Assembly (NCBI GenBank): GCA_048265185.1
Contig: JBLXBZ010000002.1
Location: forward strand, 682,001-746,000
From: JBLXBZ01 sp048265185
Lineage (GTDB): Bacteria; Pseudomonadota; Alphaproteobacteria; Rhizobiales; Stappiaceae
Direction of reading: 5' to 3'
DNA: 64,000 nucleotides
Shown here piece after piece: positions 17,629-25,675 of the stretch (positions are counted from its first letter, which is position 1; each line of letters starts with the position of its first letter). The notes beneath the pieces are model-generated. The model was not told where the DNA came from. It did no database searches and worked only from the letters and a program-made list of their open reading frames with translations. The translations under genes and the position numbers were made by a program.

Positions 17629-18174
17629 TTAGCGGCAGCGGCGGGAATTGGCCGAGAGAATATCGTCGCCGTTTCCGTTTGATACGATGGCTGAAGAGCG
17701 GCAAGAGTTGATGGAATTGGTCGATCTTGGCGCGCCGGGAGCGGCGGGCGCGTCTGGCGTGCGCAGAACCCGGGGCGGGGGTCCCGCCATGCAGCTGTCA
17801 TAAGCCGATTGATATTTTGCTCGCCAATCTTCAGGATCCGGCTGCATCGAGTTGAGAACCGCCAAGGCTCCCAGCGCCCGCGCGCCGCGTTCAGCGCCGC
17901 GCGCCGACCAACCGTCCGGGCCAGGGCGGCGGCCGCCAAAGCCGCCGAGAACCGCGCCGTCCATGCCTCCGGCGACGGCCGCGTCATTGACGTCGGCGGG
18001 AGCTGCATTTTGATCGGCGTAATCCTTGGCGATGGCGCTGCATGATTCTGGAGATGGTGTGGAGTCAGCGGTGGCGGGAGCGGAGAAAACCAAAAAAGCA
18101 AGCGCGATATAACGGCCAATTTGGCGATTAGCGCGTGCGACCATGGACGGTGGTGGGTAAAATCCCTGGGTCAT
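17629..18174 (-). CDS. Small secreted protein of unknown function, Gly- and Pro-rich
   Basis: I do not recognise this 181-residue protein. Residues 1-40 look like a long-N-region signal peptide with the hydrophobic stretch YIALAFLVFSAPATA, so the mature part is probably periplasmic or secreted. The mature region has a Gly-rich segment (AVAGGMDGAVLGGFGG), a W/Y-containing segment DPEDWRAKYQSAYDSCMAG, a Pro/Ala-rich linker and three to four Cys residues that could pair. ATG 18174 follows TTGGAG with good spacing; an in-frame TTG lies at 18186 and an ATG at 18144. It stands alone between ilvD and the liv operon. Coding is supported by codon pattern and signal peptide only. Confidence 0.6.
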   Translation of the reverse strand: MTQGFYPPPSMVARANRQIGRYIALAFLVFSAPATADSTPSPESCSAIAKDYADQNAAPADVNDAAVAGGMDGAVLGGFGGRRPGPDGWSARGAERGARALGALAVLNSMQPDPEDWRAKYQSAYDSCMAGPPPRVLRTPDAPAAPGAPRSTNSINSCRSSAIVSNGNGDDILSANSRRCR

Positions 18175-18508
18175 CGCTTGCTCCAATTTGTCAATATTCG
18201 GATATTAGAACGTCAGTTTGTTTAGTCTATGCGCCCTGCGCGAAGCTGACCGGATGAAGCGGCGTCTGTTGGGGGGCACGGGCGGAAAGCGTGCTCTTGC
18301 GTATAGATATCGGGATAAAATGGCGTCTGTTGGGCAAGGTTGAAATCACGCGTTTCAACTGGGCCCGCTCCATGTAAAAGTGTTTCTCATTATCAGAAGG
18401 GCTTCACAGGAGAGATATTTTAGATCTAAACTATCTTCGGAGCCAGAATCCACAATCGCCAAGAGCTTGAAGAAAAGCCGGGTGATCCTCAGAGGGGAAA
18501 ATTAAAAA
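18175..18508. promoter_or_regulatory. Intergenic region upstream of the liv operon with repeat elements
   Basis: This gene-free stretch of 334 bases separates the divergent secreted-protein gene and the liv operon. It contains a 13-bp direct repeat GGCGTCTGTTGGG (18261-18273 and 18322-18334) and an inverted repeat GTTGAAA (18339-18345) with TTTCAAC (18353-18359), either of which may be an operator. The Shine-Dalgarno GAGGGG for livK is about 10 bases before ATG 18509. I see no ORF or RNA gene. Confidence 0.4.
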
Positions 18509-19699
18509 ATGTGTTCAGTGATAAAAAATGCGGTGGCGGCGGGTTTGCTCGGTGCGAGTTGCCTGTCCGGCCTTGGGTTGGGGGTGAACGTCGCCCATGC
18601 CGAGGATTTGAAGATCGGTTTTCTCGCCACTTTATCCGGCCCTCCGGCCGTGCTCGGCCAGCATATGCGCGACGGCTTTCTGCTGGGCGTAAAACAAGCC
18701 GACGGCAAGCTTGGCGGATTGGAAACGGAAGTTGTGGTCGTTGACGACGAGTTGAAGCCGGATGCGGCCTTGACCAAGGTTCAGGGGCTTTTGGAGCGTG
18801 ACAAGGTCGATATGATGGCCGGCGTCGTGTTCTCCAACGTCATGATGGCTGTTTATAAGCCTATCACTCAATCCGAGACGATTTTCATTGGCGGCAACGC
18901 CGGCCCGTCTCCGATCGCCGGTAAGGCGTGTTCGCCTTATTTCTTCTCCGCATCTTATCAAAACGATCAAAATCACGCGGTGATGGGGCAGCACGCCACT
19001 GACGCCGATTATAAACGCGTGTTCTTGATGGCGCCGAACTATCAGGCGGGGAAAGATTCTCTCGCCGGATTTAAGCGGTTCTACAAGGGCGAGGTCGTCG
19101 ACGAGGTTTACACTCAGCTCGGACAGCTCGACTTCTCCGCCGAACTGGCGAAAATCGCCTCTGAAAAGCCGGACGCCGTTTTCGCCTTCATGCCTGGCGG
19201 CATGGGCGTCAATCTGGTGAAGCAATATCGCCAGGCGGGTCTTGCGGACACGGTGCCGTTTCTGTCAGCCTTCACCGTTGATGAAACCACTTTGCCCGCG
19301 ACGAAAGACGCGGCTGTAGGCATGTTCGCCGGCTCTGAATGGGCGCCCAATCTTGACAATGCCGCTAACAAGGAATTCGTCGCCGCTTTCGAAAAGGAAT
19401 ATGGTTACGCGCCTTCGCTTTATGCCGCGCAAGGCTATGACGCGGCGCAGTTGATTGATGGCGCGTTGAAAAAAGCAGGTGGAAAAGAGGACAAGGAAGC
19501 CTTGCTCGCGGCTTTGAAAGAAGCGCCTTTCGATAGCGTTCGCGGTGACTTCTCCTTCAACACCAATAACTTCCCCATTCAGGATTTCTATTTGGTGAAG
19601 GCGGTCAAGCGCGACGACGGAGCCTATGTGACCGAGGCCGTCGAAAAAGTGTTTGACGATCAGGCGGACGCTTATGTGTCTGAGTGCCGAATGAAATAA
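18509..19699 (+). CDS. livK: Branched-chain amino acid-type ABC substrate-binding protein
   Basis: A 396-residue periplasmic binding protein of the LivJ/LivK class (type I fold). The signal peptide spans about residues 1-31, with cleavage after AHA. The mature protein begins EDLKIGFLATLSGPPAVLGQ, the conserved first strand and ligand loop of the family, and FNTNNFPIQDFYLVK is typical of the C-terminal lobe. It is the first gene of a complete livKHMGF set. Members of this subgroup can bind aromatic acids or amides as well as Leu/Ile/Val, so the ligand is uncertain; ilvD nearby is compatible with branched-chain amino acids but proves nothing. Confidence 0.88.
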   Translation: MCSVIKNAVAAGLLGASCLSGLGLGVNVAHAEDLKIGFLATLSGPPAVLGQHMRDGFLLGVKQADGKLGGLETEVVVVDDELKPDAALTKVQGLLERDKVDMMAGVVFSNVMMAVYKPITQSETIFIGGNAGPSPIAGKACSPYFFSASYQNDQNHAVMGQHATDADYKRVFLMAPNYQAGKDSLAGFKRFYKGEVVDEVYTQLGQLDFSAELAKIASEKPDAVFAFMPGGMGVNLVKQYRQAGLADTVPFLSAFTVDETTLPATKDAAVGMFAGSEWAPNLDNAANKEFVAAFEKEYGYAPSLYAAQGYDAAQLIDGALKKAGGKEDKEALLAALKEAPFDSVRGDFSFNTNNFPIQDFYLVKAVKRDDGAYVTEAVEKVFDDQADAYVSECRMK

Positions 19700-19711
19700 T
19701 TCGGACTAGGC

Positions 19712-19735
19712 GTCGTCGGCCCCGTGGCCGGCGGC
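19712..19735 (+). other. GC-rich intercistronic stem-loop after livK
   Basis: CGTCGGCC (19714-19721) pairs with GGCCGGCG (19726-19733), with one G-T wobble and a 4-base loop, and no U-tract. Stable hairpins here are common in binding-protein operons, where they protect the binding-protein message from 3' decay. Confidence 0.45.
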
Positions 19736-19835
19736 GCATGATCTCTCCTCATCCTCGCGTTTTGATCTCGCGTCGTTCGCGGATCGAACGCGCTATGAGG
19801 CCTATGTCTTTCCCTTAGATAAATGGGATGAGCCC

Positions 19836-20759
19836 TTGAGCGTGACCCTTCTCGCCGTGCAAACTTTGAATGGCCTTCAGCTCGGCATTCTTTTGTTTCT
19901 TATCGCCGCCGGTTTGACGCTGGTTTTCGGCGTCATGGACTTCATCAATCTGGCCCATGGCGTTCAATATATGCTTGGCGCCTATCTGGCCGTTATGGCT
20001 TACAGCTGGACAGGCTCGTTCTGGGCCGCTCTTTTGATTGGGCTGATCCTTGCGTTGATCGTTGGATTGGCCCTTGAGGCGTTGATTTTTCGACACTTAT
20101 ACGATCGGGATCATCTCGATCAGGTTTTGGCGACATTTGGCGTCATCATGTTTTTGAACGAGGGCGTTAAGGTGGTCTGGGGCGCCGCGCCGCTGGCTCT
20201 TCCTATGCCGGATGCGTTGTCTGGTTCGATTGTTTTGATGGATGGGCTTTTATATCCGGTATTCCGAATTGCGCTGATCATGTCCGGTTTTGCCGTGGCG
20301 GCCTTGCTTTACGTTCTGGTGACGCGCACGCGCGCCGGGATGCTGGTGAGGGCGGGGGCGACCAACGCCCCTATGGTCTCGGCTCTTGGCGTTGATATTC
20401 GTCGGTTGTTCATGTTGGTTTTCGGTTTCGGCGCCATGTTGGCGGGTTTCGCCGGCATTATGGCCGCGCCGATTCTGGCGGTTGAGCCGGGCATGGGCGA
20501 TAACCTGCTGATTCTCGCTTTCGTCGTGATCGTCATTGGCGGCATTGGTTCAATTAGAGGCGCATTCATGGCGGCTCTCATCATTGGTTTGGTTGACACG
20601 TTGGGGCGCAGTTTCGCCACTGACATTGCGCGTCTGGCGTTGCCTTCAAGCGCCGCCACTGACGTTGGGCCGGCAATCGCCTCGATGCTGATTTATATTT
20701 TGATGGCGGCCGTGTTGTTTTTCAGACCTAGCGGGTTGTTTCCCGTGCGTGCGGGGTGA
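19836..20759 (+). CDS. livH: Branched-chain amino acid-type ABC permease LivH
   Basis: A 307-residue polytopic membrane protein of the LivH family, with about eight helices, the N-terminal signature GLTLVFGVMDFINLAHG (about residues 28-44) and the conserved GGIGSIRGAFMAALIIG loop near residues 235-255. The annotated start is TTG 19836 with a GGGATG-like ribosome site just upstream; GTG 19842 is an alternative. No ATG fits the conserved N-terminus. It is separated from livK by 136 bases containing a stem-loop and overlaps the frame of livM slightly. Confidence 0.92.
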   Translation: MSVTLLAVQTLNGLQLGILLFLIAAGLTLVFGVMDFINLAHGVQYMLGAYLAVMAYSWTGSFWAALLIGLILALIVGLALEALIFRHLYDRDHLDQVLATFGVIMFLNEGVKVVWGAAPLALPMPDALSGSIVLMDGLLYPVFRIALIMSGFAVAALLYVLVTRTRAGMLVRAGATNAPMVSALGVDIRRLFMLVFGFGAMLAGFAGIMAAPILAVEPGMGDNLLILAFVVIVIGGIGSIRGAFMAALIIGLVDTLGRSFATDIARLALPSSAATDVGPAIASMLIYILMAAVLFFRPSGLFPVRAG

Positions 20760-20763
20760 TGAG

Positions 20764-21750
20764 ATGACTCAAGCAGCAATCCCAGAAAATGACAGTCGGC
20801 GCGATCAGGTCAATCTTTGGCTTGGAGCGCTGACTTTTGCGGCGTTCGCTCTTCTCCCCGTCTTGGCGAATTGGTTGGATGACCGGTTCATCATTCTTTT
20901 CGCCACACGGATTTTGATTTTCTCCATAGCAGCGGTTTCATTGTCATTAATCTTGGGGTTCGGGGCGCTGGTGAGCTTTGGCCACGCCGCCTACCTGGGG
21001 CTTGGGGCTTACGCCGTTGGGATTTTGTCAGAGCATGGGGTGTGGGAGTTCTACTGGAGCTTTCCCGCCGCGCTTTTGGTTAGCGGTTTGTTTGCGCTTG
21101 TCACCGGGGCGATCAGTTTGAAAACCCGAGGCGTCTATTTCATCATGATCACGCTGGCTTTCGGACAAATGGCCTATTTTACCGCGACGTCCCTTTCCGC
21201 TTATGGCGGCGACGATGGGTTGACCATGTGGGGGCGCACGGAAGTATTTGGCATGACGTTTTTGTCTGAGGCCGGACCCTTTTACTATGTGGTTTTAGCG
21301 ATTCTTCTTGGGGTGACGCTTCTATGCCGGGCGATTGTGAGATCGCGTTTCGGGCGGGTGTTGCGCGGCGCCAAGCAGAGCGAGAGTCGATTGCAGTCTA
21401 TTGGCGTTGATCCTTACGCCTACCGGCTGGCGGCTTATGTGATCGCGGGGATGATTGCGGGGTTGGCCGGCGCGCTATTGGCGAATGCGACGGAGTTCGT
21501 CTCGCCCGCTTTCATGAATTGGCATCGCTCGGGCGAGTTGATCGTTATGGTGGTTCTTGGCGGTCTCGGCTCATTTATCGGCTCTATATTGGGGGCGGTG
21601 AGCTATCTGATGTTGGAGGAGGTTCTCTCCCATTACACGCAGCATTGGCGTTTGATCTTTGGTCCGCTTCTGGTGTTGGTCGTTCTTTATGGTCGCGGCG
21701 GCCTGGTTGGTTCGTTGCGCCGGATGTTTGATTCAAGGAGCGCCTCATGA
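20764..21750 (+). CDS. livM: Branched-chain amino acid-type ABC permease LivM
   Basis: A 328-residue LivM-family permease. Typical segments are SLSLILGFGALVSFGHAAYL (about residues 60-80), KTRGVYFIMITLAFGQM, and the C-terminal GGLGSFIGSILGA loop. I chose ATG 20764, with GGGG about seven bases upstream; an in-frame GTG at 20749 would overlap livH. It pairs with LivH to make the membrane pore. Its stop overlaps the livG start (ATGA). Confidence 0.92.
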   Translation: MTQAAIPENDSRRDQVNLWLGALTFAAFALLPVLANWLDDRFIILFATRILIFSIAAVSLSLILGFGALVSFGHAAYLGLGAYAVGILSEHGVWEFYWSFPAALLVSGLFALVTGAISLKTRGVYFIMITLAFGQMAYFTATSLSAYGGDDGLTMWGRTEVFGMTFLSEAGPFYYVVLAILLGVTLLCRAIVRSRFGRVLRGAKQSESRLQSIGVDPYAYRLAAYVIAGMIAGLAGALLANATEFVSPAFMNWHRSGELIVMVVLGGLGSFIGSILGAVSYLMLEEVLSHYTQHWRLIFGPLLVLVVLYGRGGLVGSLRRMFDSRSAS

Positions 21751-22499
21751 GCGGGCCTGTTCTAGAACTGGAAAACCTGTCGAAATGTTACGGCGCTTTA
21801 CAGGTGACGGATAATGTCTCTCTGGACGTGAAGTGGGGAGAAATCCACGCGATAATCGGGCCTAACGGCGCGGGGAAAACCACGCTTATTGGGCAGATTT
21901 CCGGCAGTTTACGGCCGGATGCGGGGAAGGTTACGTTCAACGGAGCCGACGTCACCGCGCAACCGATGAACAAGCGGGCGCGGGCGGGGCTGATGCGCTC
22001 GTTTCAAATCACCAATATCTTGCCTGAATTCACCGCGCTGGAAAATGTATCTATGGCGGTGCAGGCGAGGGCTGGGCATTCGTTTCGGTTTTGGCGCGCC
22101 GCGTCTTCGGACCCGCAGCTTAACGGCCCTGCGATGGAGGCGTTGGAAGAGCTGAACCTTGGCGCCCGGGCCAATGTGCTGGCGGGAAATCTTTCTCACG
22201 GGGAAAAACGTTCGCTTGAGTTGGCGATTGCGCTCGCATGTCAACCCAAGCTTCTGTTGTTGGATGAGCCGATGGCGGGGACGGGCCGTGAGGAGACGGA
22301 TCAGCTGGTGAGGATTCTCAAAAACCTGAAGCCGCGATACCCGATGTTGTTGGTGGAACATGATATGAGCGCCGTTTTTGCGCTGGCCGATCGAATTTCC
22401 GTTTTGGTGTATGGCCGAATTATCGCCAGCGGCGCGCCGGAGAACATTCGCAATGATCCGGCGGTGCGTGAGGCGTATCTGGGCGAGGAGGCGGCGTAA
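21747..22499 (+). CDS. livG: Branched-chain amino acid-type ABC ATPase LivG
   Basis: A 250-residue cytoplasmic ATPase with Walker A GPNGAGKTTL (residues 36-45), a signature region LSHGEKRSLELAIALA (the LivG-typical LSHGE form), Walker B LLLLDEPMAG and an H-loop in VEHDM. It energises the LivHM channel together with LivF. It is coupled by four-base overlap to livM, and its TAA shares an A with the ATG of livF. Confidence 0.94.
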   Translation: MSGPVLELENLSKCYGALQVTDNVSLDVKWGEIHAIIGPNGAGKTTLIGQISGSLRPDAGKVTFNGADVTAQPMNKRARAGLMRSFQITNILPEFTALENVSMAVQARAGHSFRFWRAASSDPQLNGPAMEALEELNLGARANVLAGNLSHGEKRSLELAIALACQPKLLLLDEPMAGTGREETDQLVRILKNLKPRYPMLLVEHDMSAVFALADRISVLVYGRIIASGAPENIRNDPAVREAYLGEEAA

Positions 22500-23209
22500 T
22501 GGCGGCTTTACTTGAAGTTGACGGGCTTGTCGCCGGATATGGCGAAGCTCAAGTGTTGTTTCAGATGGGGTTCGACGTTGGCGCTGGCGAAGTCGTCACA
22601 TTGATGGGCCGCAACGGCATGGGCAAAACCACCACGATCAATTGCGTCATGGGACTTGTCAAAGCAGGGCGTGGCAGAGTGTCTTTCGCAGGTCAGGATT
22701 TGACTGGCGCGAAGTCCTATAAGATTGCGCAAGCGGGACTTGGTCTTGTGCCGGAGGGACGCCAGATATTCCCGACGCTCTCCGTTGAAGAAAACCTGAT
22801 CGCCACAAGCGCCAATCGGCGCGGAACGTCGCCGGGGTGGTCCTTGGCTCGAGTATATGAATTTTTTCCGCGTCTAAAAGAACGTCGCTCGAATCTTGGA
22901 ACGCAGTTGTCCGGCGGAGAGCAGCAGATGCTGGCCATTGGGCGGGCGTTGATGACCAACCCCATGCTGTTGATTCTCGATGAGGCGACGGAAGGGCTTG
23001 CCCCCTTGATTCGCGCGGAAATCTGGGCGTGCCTTGAGCAATTGAAAGGCGATGGTCTGTCGATTCTGGTGGTCGATAAGAATATTGACGCACTGGAGAA
23101 ATTCGCTGACCGTCATGTGATCGTTGAAAAGGGCGAAGCGGTGTGGAGCGGCGACACCAAGGCGCTCAAAAGCGACCCGTCATTGCGGGAGCGCTTTTTG
23201 AGCGTTTGA
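22499..23209 (+). CDS. livF: Branched-chain amino acid-type ABC ATPase LivF
   Basis: A 236-residue ATPase and the last gene of the operon. Walker A is GRNGMGKTTT (Met in place of the commoner Ala), the signature is LSGGEQQMLAIGRAL, and Walker B is LLILDEATEGLAP, a LivF hallmark. The H-loop position reads VVDKNID, with Lys-Asn in place of the usual Gln-His or His-Asp. That His is also commonly missing in the LivF family as I remember it. The ATG overlaps the livG stop by one base. A perfect 20-bp terminator follows within 15 bases. Confidence 0.93.
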   Translation: MAALLEVDGLVAGYGEAQVLFQMGFDVGAGEVVTLMGRNGMGKTTTINCVMGLVKAGRGRVSFAGQDLTGAKSYKIAQAGLGLVPEGRQIFPTLSVEENLIATSANRRGTSPGWSLARVYEFFPRLKERRSNLGTQLSGGEQQMLAIGRALMTNPMLLILDEATEGLAPLIRAEIWACLEQLKGDGLSILVVDKNIDALEKFADRHVIVEKGEAVWSGDTKALKSDPSLRERFLSV

Positions 23210-23220
23210 GGCGCTTTGAT

Positions 23221-23267
23221 AATACCCTCCCTGAAAGACAGAGGTGTCTTTCAGGGAGGGTATTTTT
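23221..23267. terminator. Strong intrinsic terminator between livF and trpE(G)
   Basis: A perfect 20-bp stem (23221-23240 and 23245-23264) with a GAGG loop, followed by a T-run ending at 23267 on the plus strand. It closes the liv operon and sits directly beyond the convergent trpE(G) stop, so it probably serves both. Confidence 0.93.
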
Positions 23268-25434
23268 AACGAGCCGGCTTTTTCACCAGCCGCGTGATCA
23301 CGTTTTGAATGATCCTGTGTCCGGCGTCCTGATCTAGCGACATGATTGATTCGGGGTGGAACTGGACGGCGGCGATGGCCTCGCTCACATGCTCGAACGC
23401 CATGATCACGCCGTCGTCCGATTGCGCGGTGACGCGTAAGTCCGCCGGTAATTTGTCACGCAGCGCGTGGAGCGAGTGATAGCGGCCGATTGTGATTGGC
23501 GACGTGAGACCGTCAAAAAGCGCGGCGTCATCGGTGAAGCTGATTTCGGACGGCTTTCCATGCATGGGAACGGCGAGCTGGCCGAGTTCTCCGCCAAAGG
23601 CTTCCGTGATGGCTTGCAAGCCGAGGCAAACGCCGAAAATAGGTAGCGCTCGGGCGCGGGCGCGGCCAATTGTTGCGGCGCAGTCGAAGTCTTTTGGAGA
23701 ACCGGGGCCGGGAGACAGGACGACCAGATCCGGGTTTACGTCATGAAAGATCTTGTCAGCGACCGGGGAGCGATATGTTACGACTTGGGCGCCGGTCTGA
23801 CGGAAATAATTCGCCAGCGTGTGAACGAAACTGTCTTCATGATCCACCAGAAGAATTTTCAGGCCCTTGCCGGGTTGCGGTTTGTCGCTGGCTGTTTCTT
23901 TGGCGAGCGCAAGGCCGGCTTCATGGACGGCGGCGCGCATGGCCTCCGCTTTCAACTCGGTTTCAGCTTCTTCATCTTCGGGAACGCTGTCATAGAGCAG
24001 GGTGGCGCCGGCGCGGATCTGGGCCACGCCATCCTTGATCCGCACGGTGCGCAGGGTCAGGCCAGTGTTCATATCGCCGTTGAAGAGAATGGCGCCGATA
24101 GCGCCGCCATACCAGGCGCGCGGGCTTTTCTCATGATTCTCAACGAATTCCATGGCCCAGCGTTTGGGCGCTCCGGTCACGGTCACCGCCCATGTGTGCG
24201 ATAAAAACGCGTCGAGGGCGTCCATGCCGGGGCGCAAAATGCCTTCAATGTGATCTACCGTGTGGATCAGGCGTGAATACATTTCAATCTGGCGCCTGCC
24301 GATGACGCGCACGGATCCGGGCTCGCAGATGCGGCTCTTGTCGTTACGGTCGACGTCGGAGCACATGGTCAGCTCCGCTTCGTCTTTGGAGGAATTCAGC
24401 AACTTGCGGATTTGGGCTTCGTCTTCAATGGCGTTGCGTCCGCGGCGAATCGTTCCCGATATCGGGCATGTCTCAACGCGGCGACCGCCGGTGACGCGCA
24501 CATACATTTCGGGCGAGGCGCCGACGAGATATTCCGCGTTTCCAAGATTGATGAAGAAGGCGTAAGGGGAGGGGTTGATTTCCTGTAAGCGCTTGGAGAC
24601 GGCGGAAGGCGGGTTGGGGCATGGCTCATAGAAGGTTTGCCCGGGAACGGTTTCGAAAAGATCGCCGCGCTTGAAATAGGCCATGGCTTCACGCACCAAC
24701 TGGGCGTATTCGCCCGGTTCATGGTCGCCGCGGCCGGGCGCTTTATTGGCGGGGCGGTAGGCTGTTTCAACGCCGCTGCGCGCCAGGCCGACGGTTGAAT
24801 GCGCGCCAACGGCGAATTCATATTCAAGCACGAAAGCCTTGCGGCCATAGTGATCGACGATAAGGATTTCATCCGGCAAATATAAAACGACGTCACGCTG
24901 ATCGTTGGGGCGCTCCAGTTTCAAGTCTATCTGTTCAAACTGGAAAGCAAGGTCATAGCCGAAAGCGCCATAAAGGCCGAGATGCTCATCCTCGCAGGCG
25001 AAAAGCTGGTTGATCGCGCGAATAACTGTGAAGGTTGAAGGTTGACGTGAGCGCTCTTCTTCACTGACCGCTTGGGTGGAGCGCGCCACATGCATGGCCA
25101 GCTGCGTGTCGCTGGCTTTGAAGCTTTCTAAATCTTCGTGCCCTTCAAGAGCTTGTCGGATTACGGGTAATAACACGAGGCCACGGTCGTTTAATGCGGT
25201 GACGCTGATGTGGCGGTCGTGGGATTCGACCACGAGCGGCGGGTTCACCAGCGCCATATCCCAGCGAGTGTAGCGTCCGGGGTACTCGTAGGAAGAGGAA
25301 AAGACGGCGCCGCGCTCAGCGTCTAGCCTGTCTATCCACGGGGTGGTTCCAGCGCTGTAGTCGGCAGGGCGCTGCGAACGCGTGATGATGACGCCGCTTG
25401 GTGTTTCAAATCTGTGGTCCGTTAATGCCGACAT
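23266..25434 (-). CDS. trpE(G): Anthranilate synthase, fused large and amidotransferase subunits
   Basis: A 722-residue fusion that makes anthranilate from chorismate and glutamine, the first step of tryptophan synthesis. The TrpE part (about residues 1-510) has the regulatory-site segment FSSSYEYPGRYTRWD and the chorismate-binding segments NPSPYAFFINLG and PISGTIRRG. The TrpG part (about 525-720) has the class I amidotransferase nucleophile in GVCLGLQAI and the His-Glu pair in FHPES. Of two Met codons, ATG 25434 is better spaced from GGGAAG than ATG 25440. The fused form is characteristic of rhizobia and relatives. A Trp-rich leader and an attenuator lie upstream. Confidence 0.96.
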   Translation of the reverse strand: MSALTDHRFETPSGVIITRSQRPADYSAGTTPWIDRLDAERGAVFSSSYEYPGRYTRWDMALVNPPLVVESHDRHISVTALNDRGLVLLPVIRQALEGHEDLESFKASDTQLAMHVARSTQAVSEEERSRQPSTFTVIRAINQLFACEDEHLGLYGAFGYDLAFQFEQIDLKLERPNDQRDVVLYLPDEILIVDHYGRKAFVLEYEFAVGAHSTVGLARSGVETAYRPANKAPGRGDHEPGEYAQLVREAMAYFKRGDLFETVPGQTFYEPCPNPPSAVSKRLQEINPSPYAFFINLGNAEYLVGASPEMYVRVTGGRRVETCPISGTIRRGRNAIEDEAQIRKLLNSSKDEAELTMCSDVDRNDKSRICEPGSVRVIGRRQIEMYSRLIHTVDHIEGILRPGMDALDAFLSHTWAVTVTGAPKRWAMEFVENHEKSPRAWYGGAIGAILFNGDMNTGLTLRTVRIKDGVAQIRAGATLLYDSVPEDEEAETELKAEAMRAAVHEAGLALAKETASDKPQPGKGLKILLVDHEDSFVHTLANYFRQTGAQVVTYRSPVADKIFHDVNPDLVVLSPGPGSPKDFDCAATIGRARARALPIFGVCLGLQAITEAFGGELGQLAVPMHGKPSEISFTDDAALFDGLTSPITIGRYHSLHALRDKLPADLRVTAQSDDGVIMAFEHVSEAIAAVQFHPESIMSLDQDAGHRIIQNVITRLVKKPAR

Positions 25435-25487
25435 TTTCATCTTCCCTTTGCCTTGCGCGTTGACTGTCCAGGGCAGGCGCTGGATAC

Positions 25488-25520
25488 GAAAAAGCCGCCT
25501 GCGGAGGTCCGCGGCGGCTT
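25488..25520 (-). terminator. trp attenuator terminator hairpin
   Basis: On the minus strand AAGCCGCC-GCGG pairs with CCGC-A-GGCGGCTT (one bulged A) around the loop ACCT, and a run of T follows. It lies 48 bases beyond the leader-peptide stop and 53 bases before the trpE(G) ATG, as expected for transcription attenuation. Confidence 0.85.
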
Positions 25521-25621
25521 ATTCAAAATATTGTCGAGGACAAAAGTCGCACGCCAACAAGTGCCGCCTATTTTCGTAGGCGCCACCAGCCGGTTGCAAT
25601 CATGTTCGTCTTCATGGTCAT
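25521..25621 (-). promoter_or_regulatory. trp leader with competing RNA segments
   Basis: The leader shows the full attenuation logic. Segment 1 (GCCTA, plus-strand 25577-25581) can pair with segment 2 (TAGGC, 25566-25570) over the Trp codons and leader stop. Segment 2 also carries GGCGGC (25563-25568), which can pair with the GCCGCC arm of the terminator, so it competes with the terminator's 3' arm. An additional small hairpin (TTGTC/GACAA, 25531-25543) lies between. Ribosome stalling at the Trp codons would therefore favour the antiterminator. Confidence 0.75.
25568..25621 (-). CDS. trpL: trp operon leader peptide
   Basis: A 17-codon reading frame, MTMKTNMIATGWWRLRK, with two adjacent TGG codons (plus-strand 25583-25588), ends just before the attenuator. 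Internal ATGs at 25615 and 25603 give shorter versions of 15 or 11 residues; no strong ribosome-binding site distinguishes them. It is a cis-acting sensor of charged tRNA-Trp. In Sinorhizobium the analogous leader peptide also has trans functions (established for that species, not shown here). It is too short to be found by length-based gene callers. Confidence 0.8.
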   Translation of the reverse strand: MTMKTNMIATGWWRLRK

Positions 25622-25675
25622 GGGATCTGCTTTAGCCTATCGTGACCTTTGGCGCAATGGCGTGATTGCAAAGTT

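Noticed and set aside
17532..18119. 195-codon alternative frame over the small secreted protein
   Set aside because: The other minus-strand frame (17629-18174) has a signal peptide, a ribosome-binding site and a less biased composition, so it is preferred.
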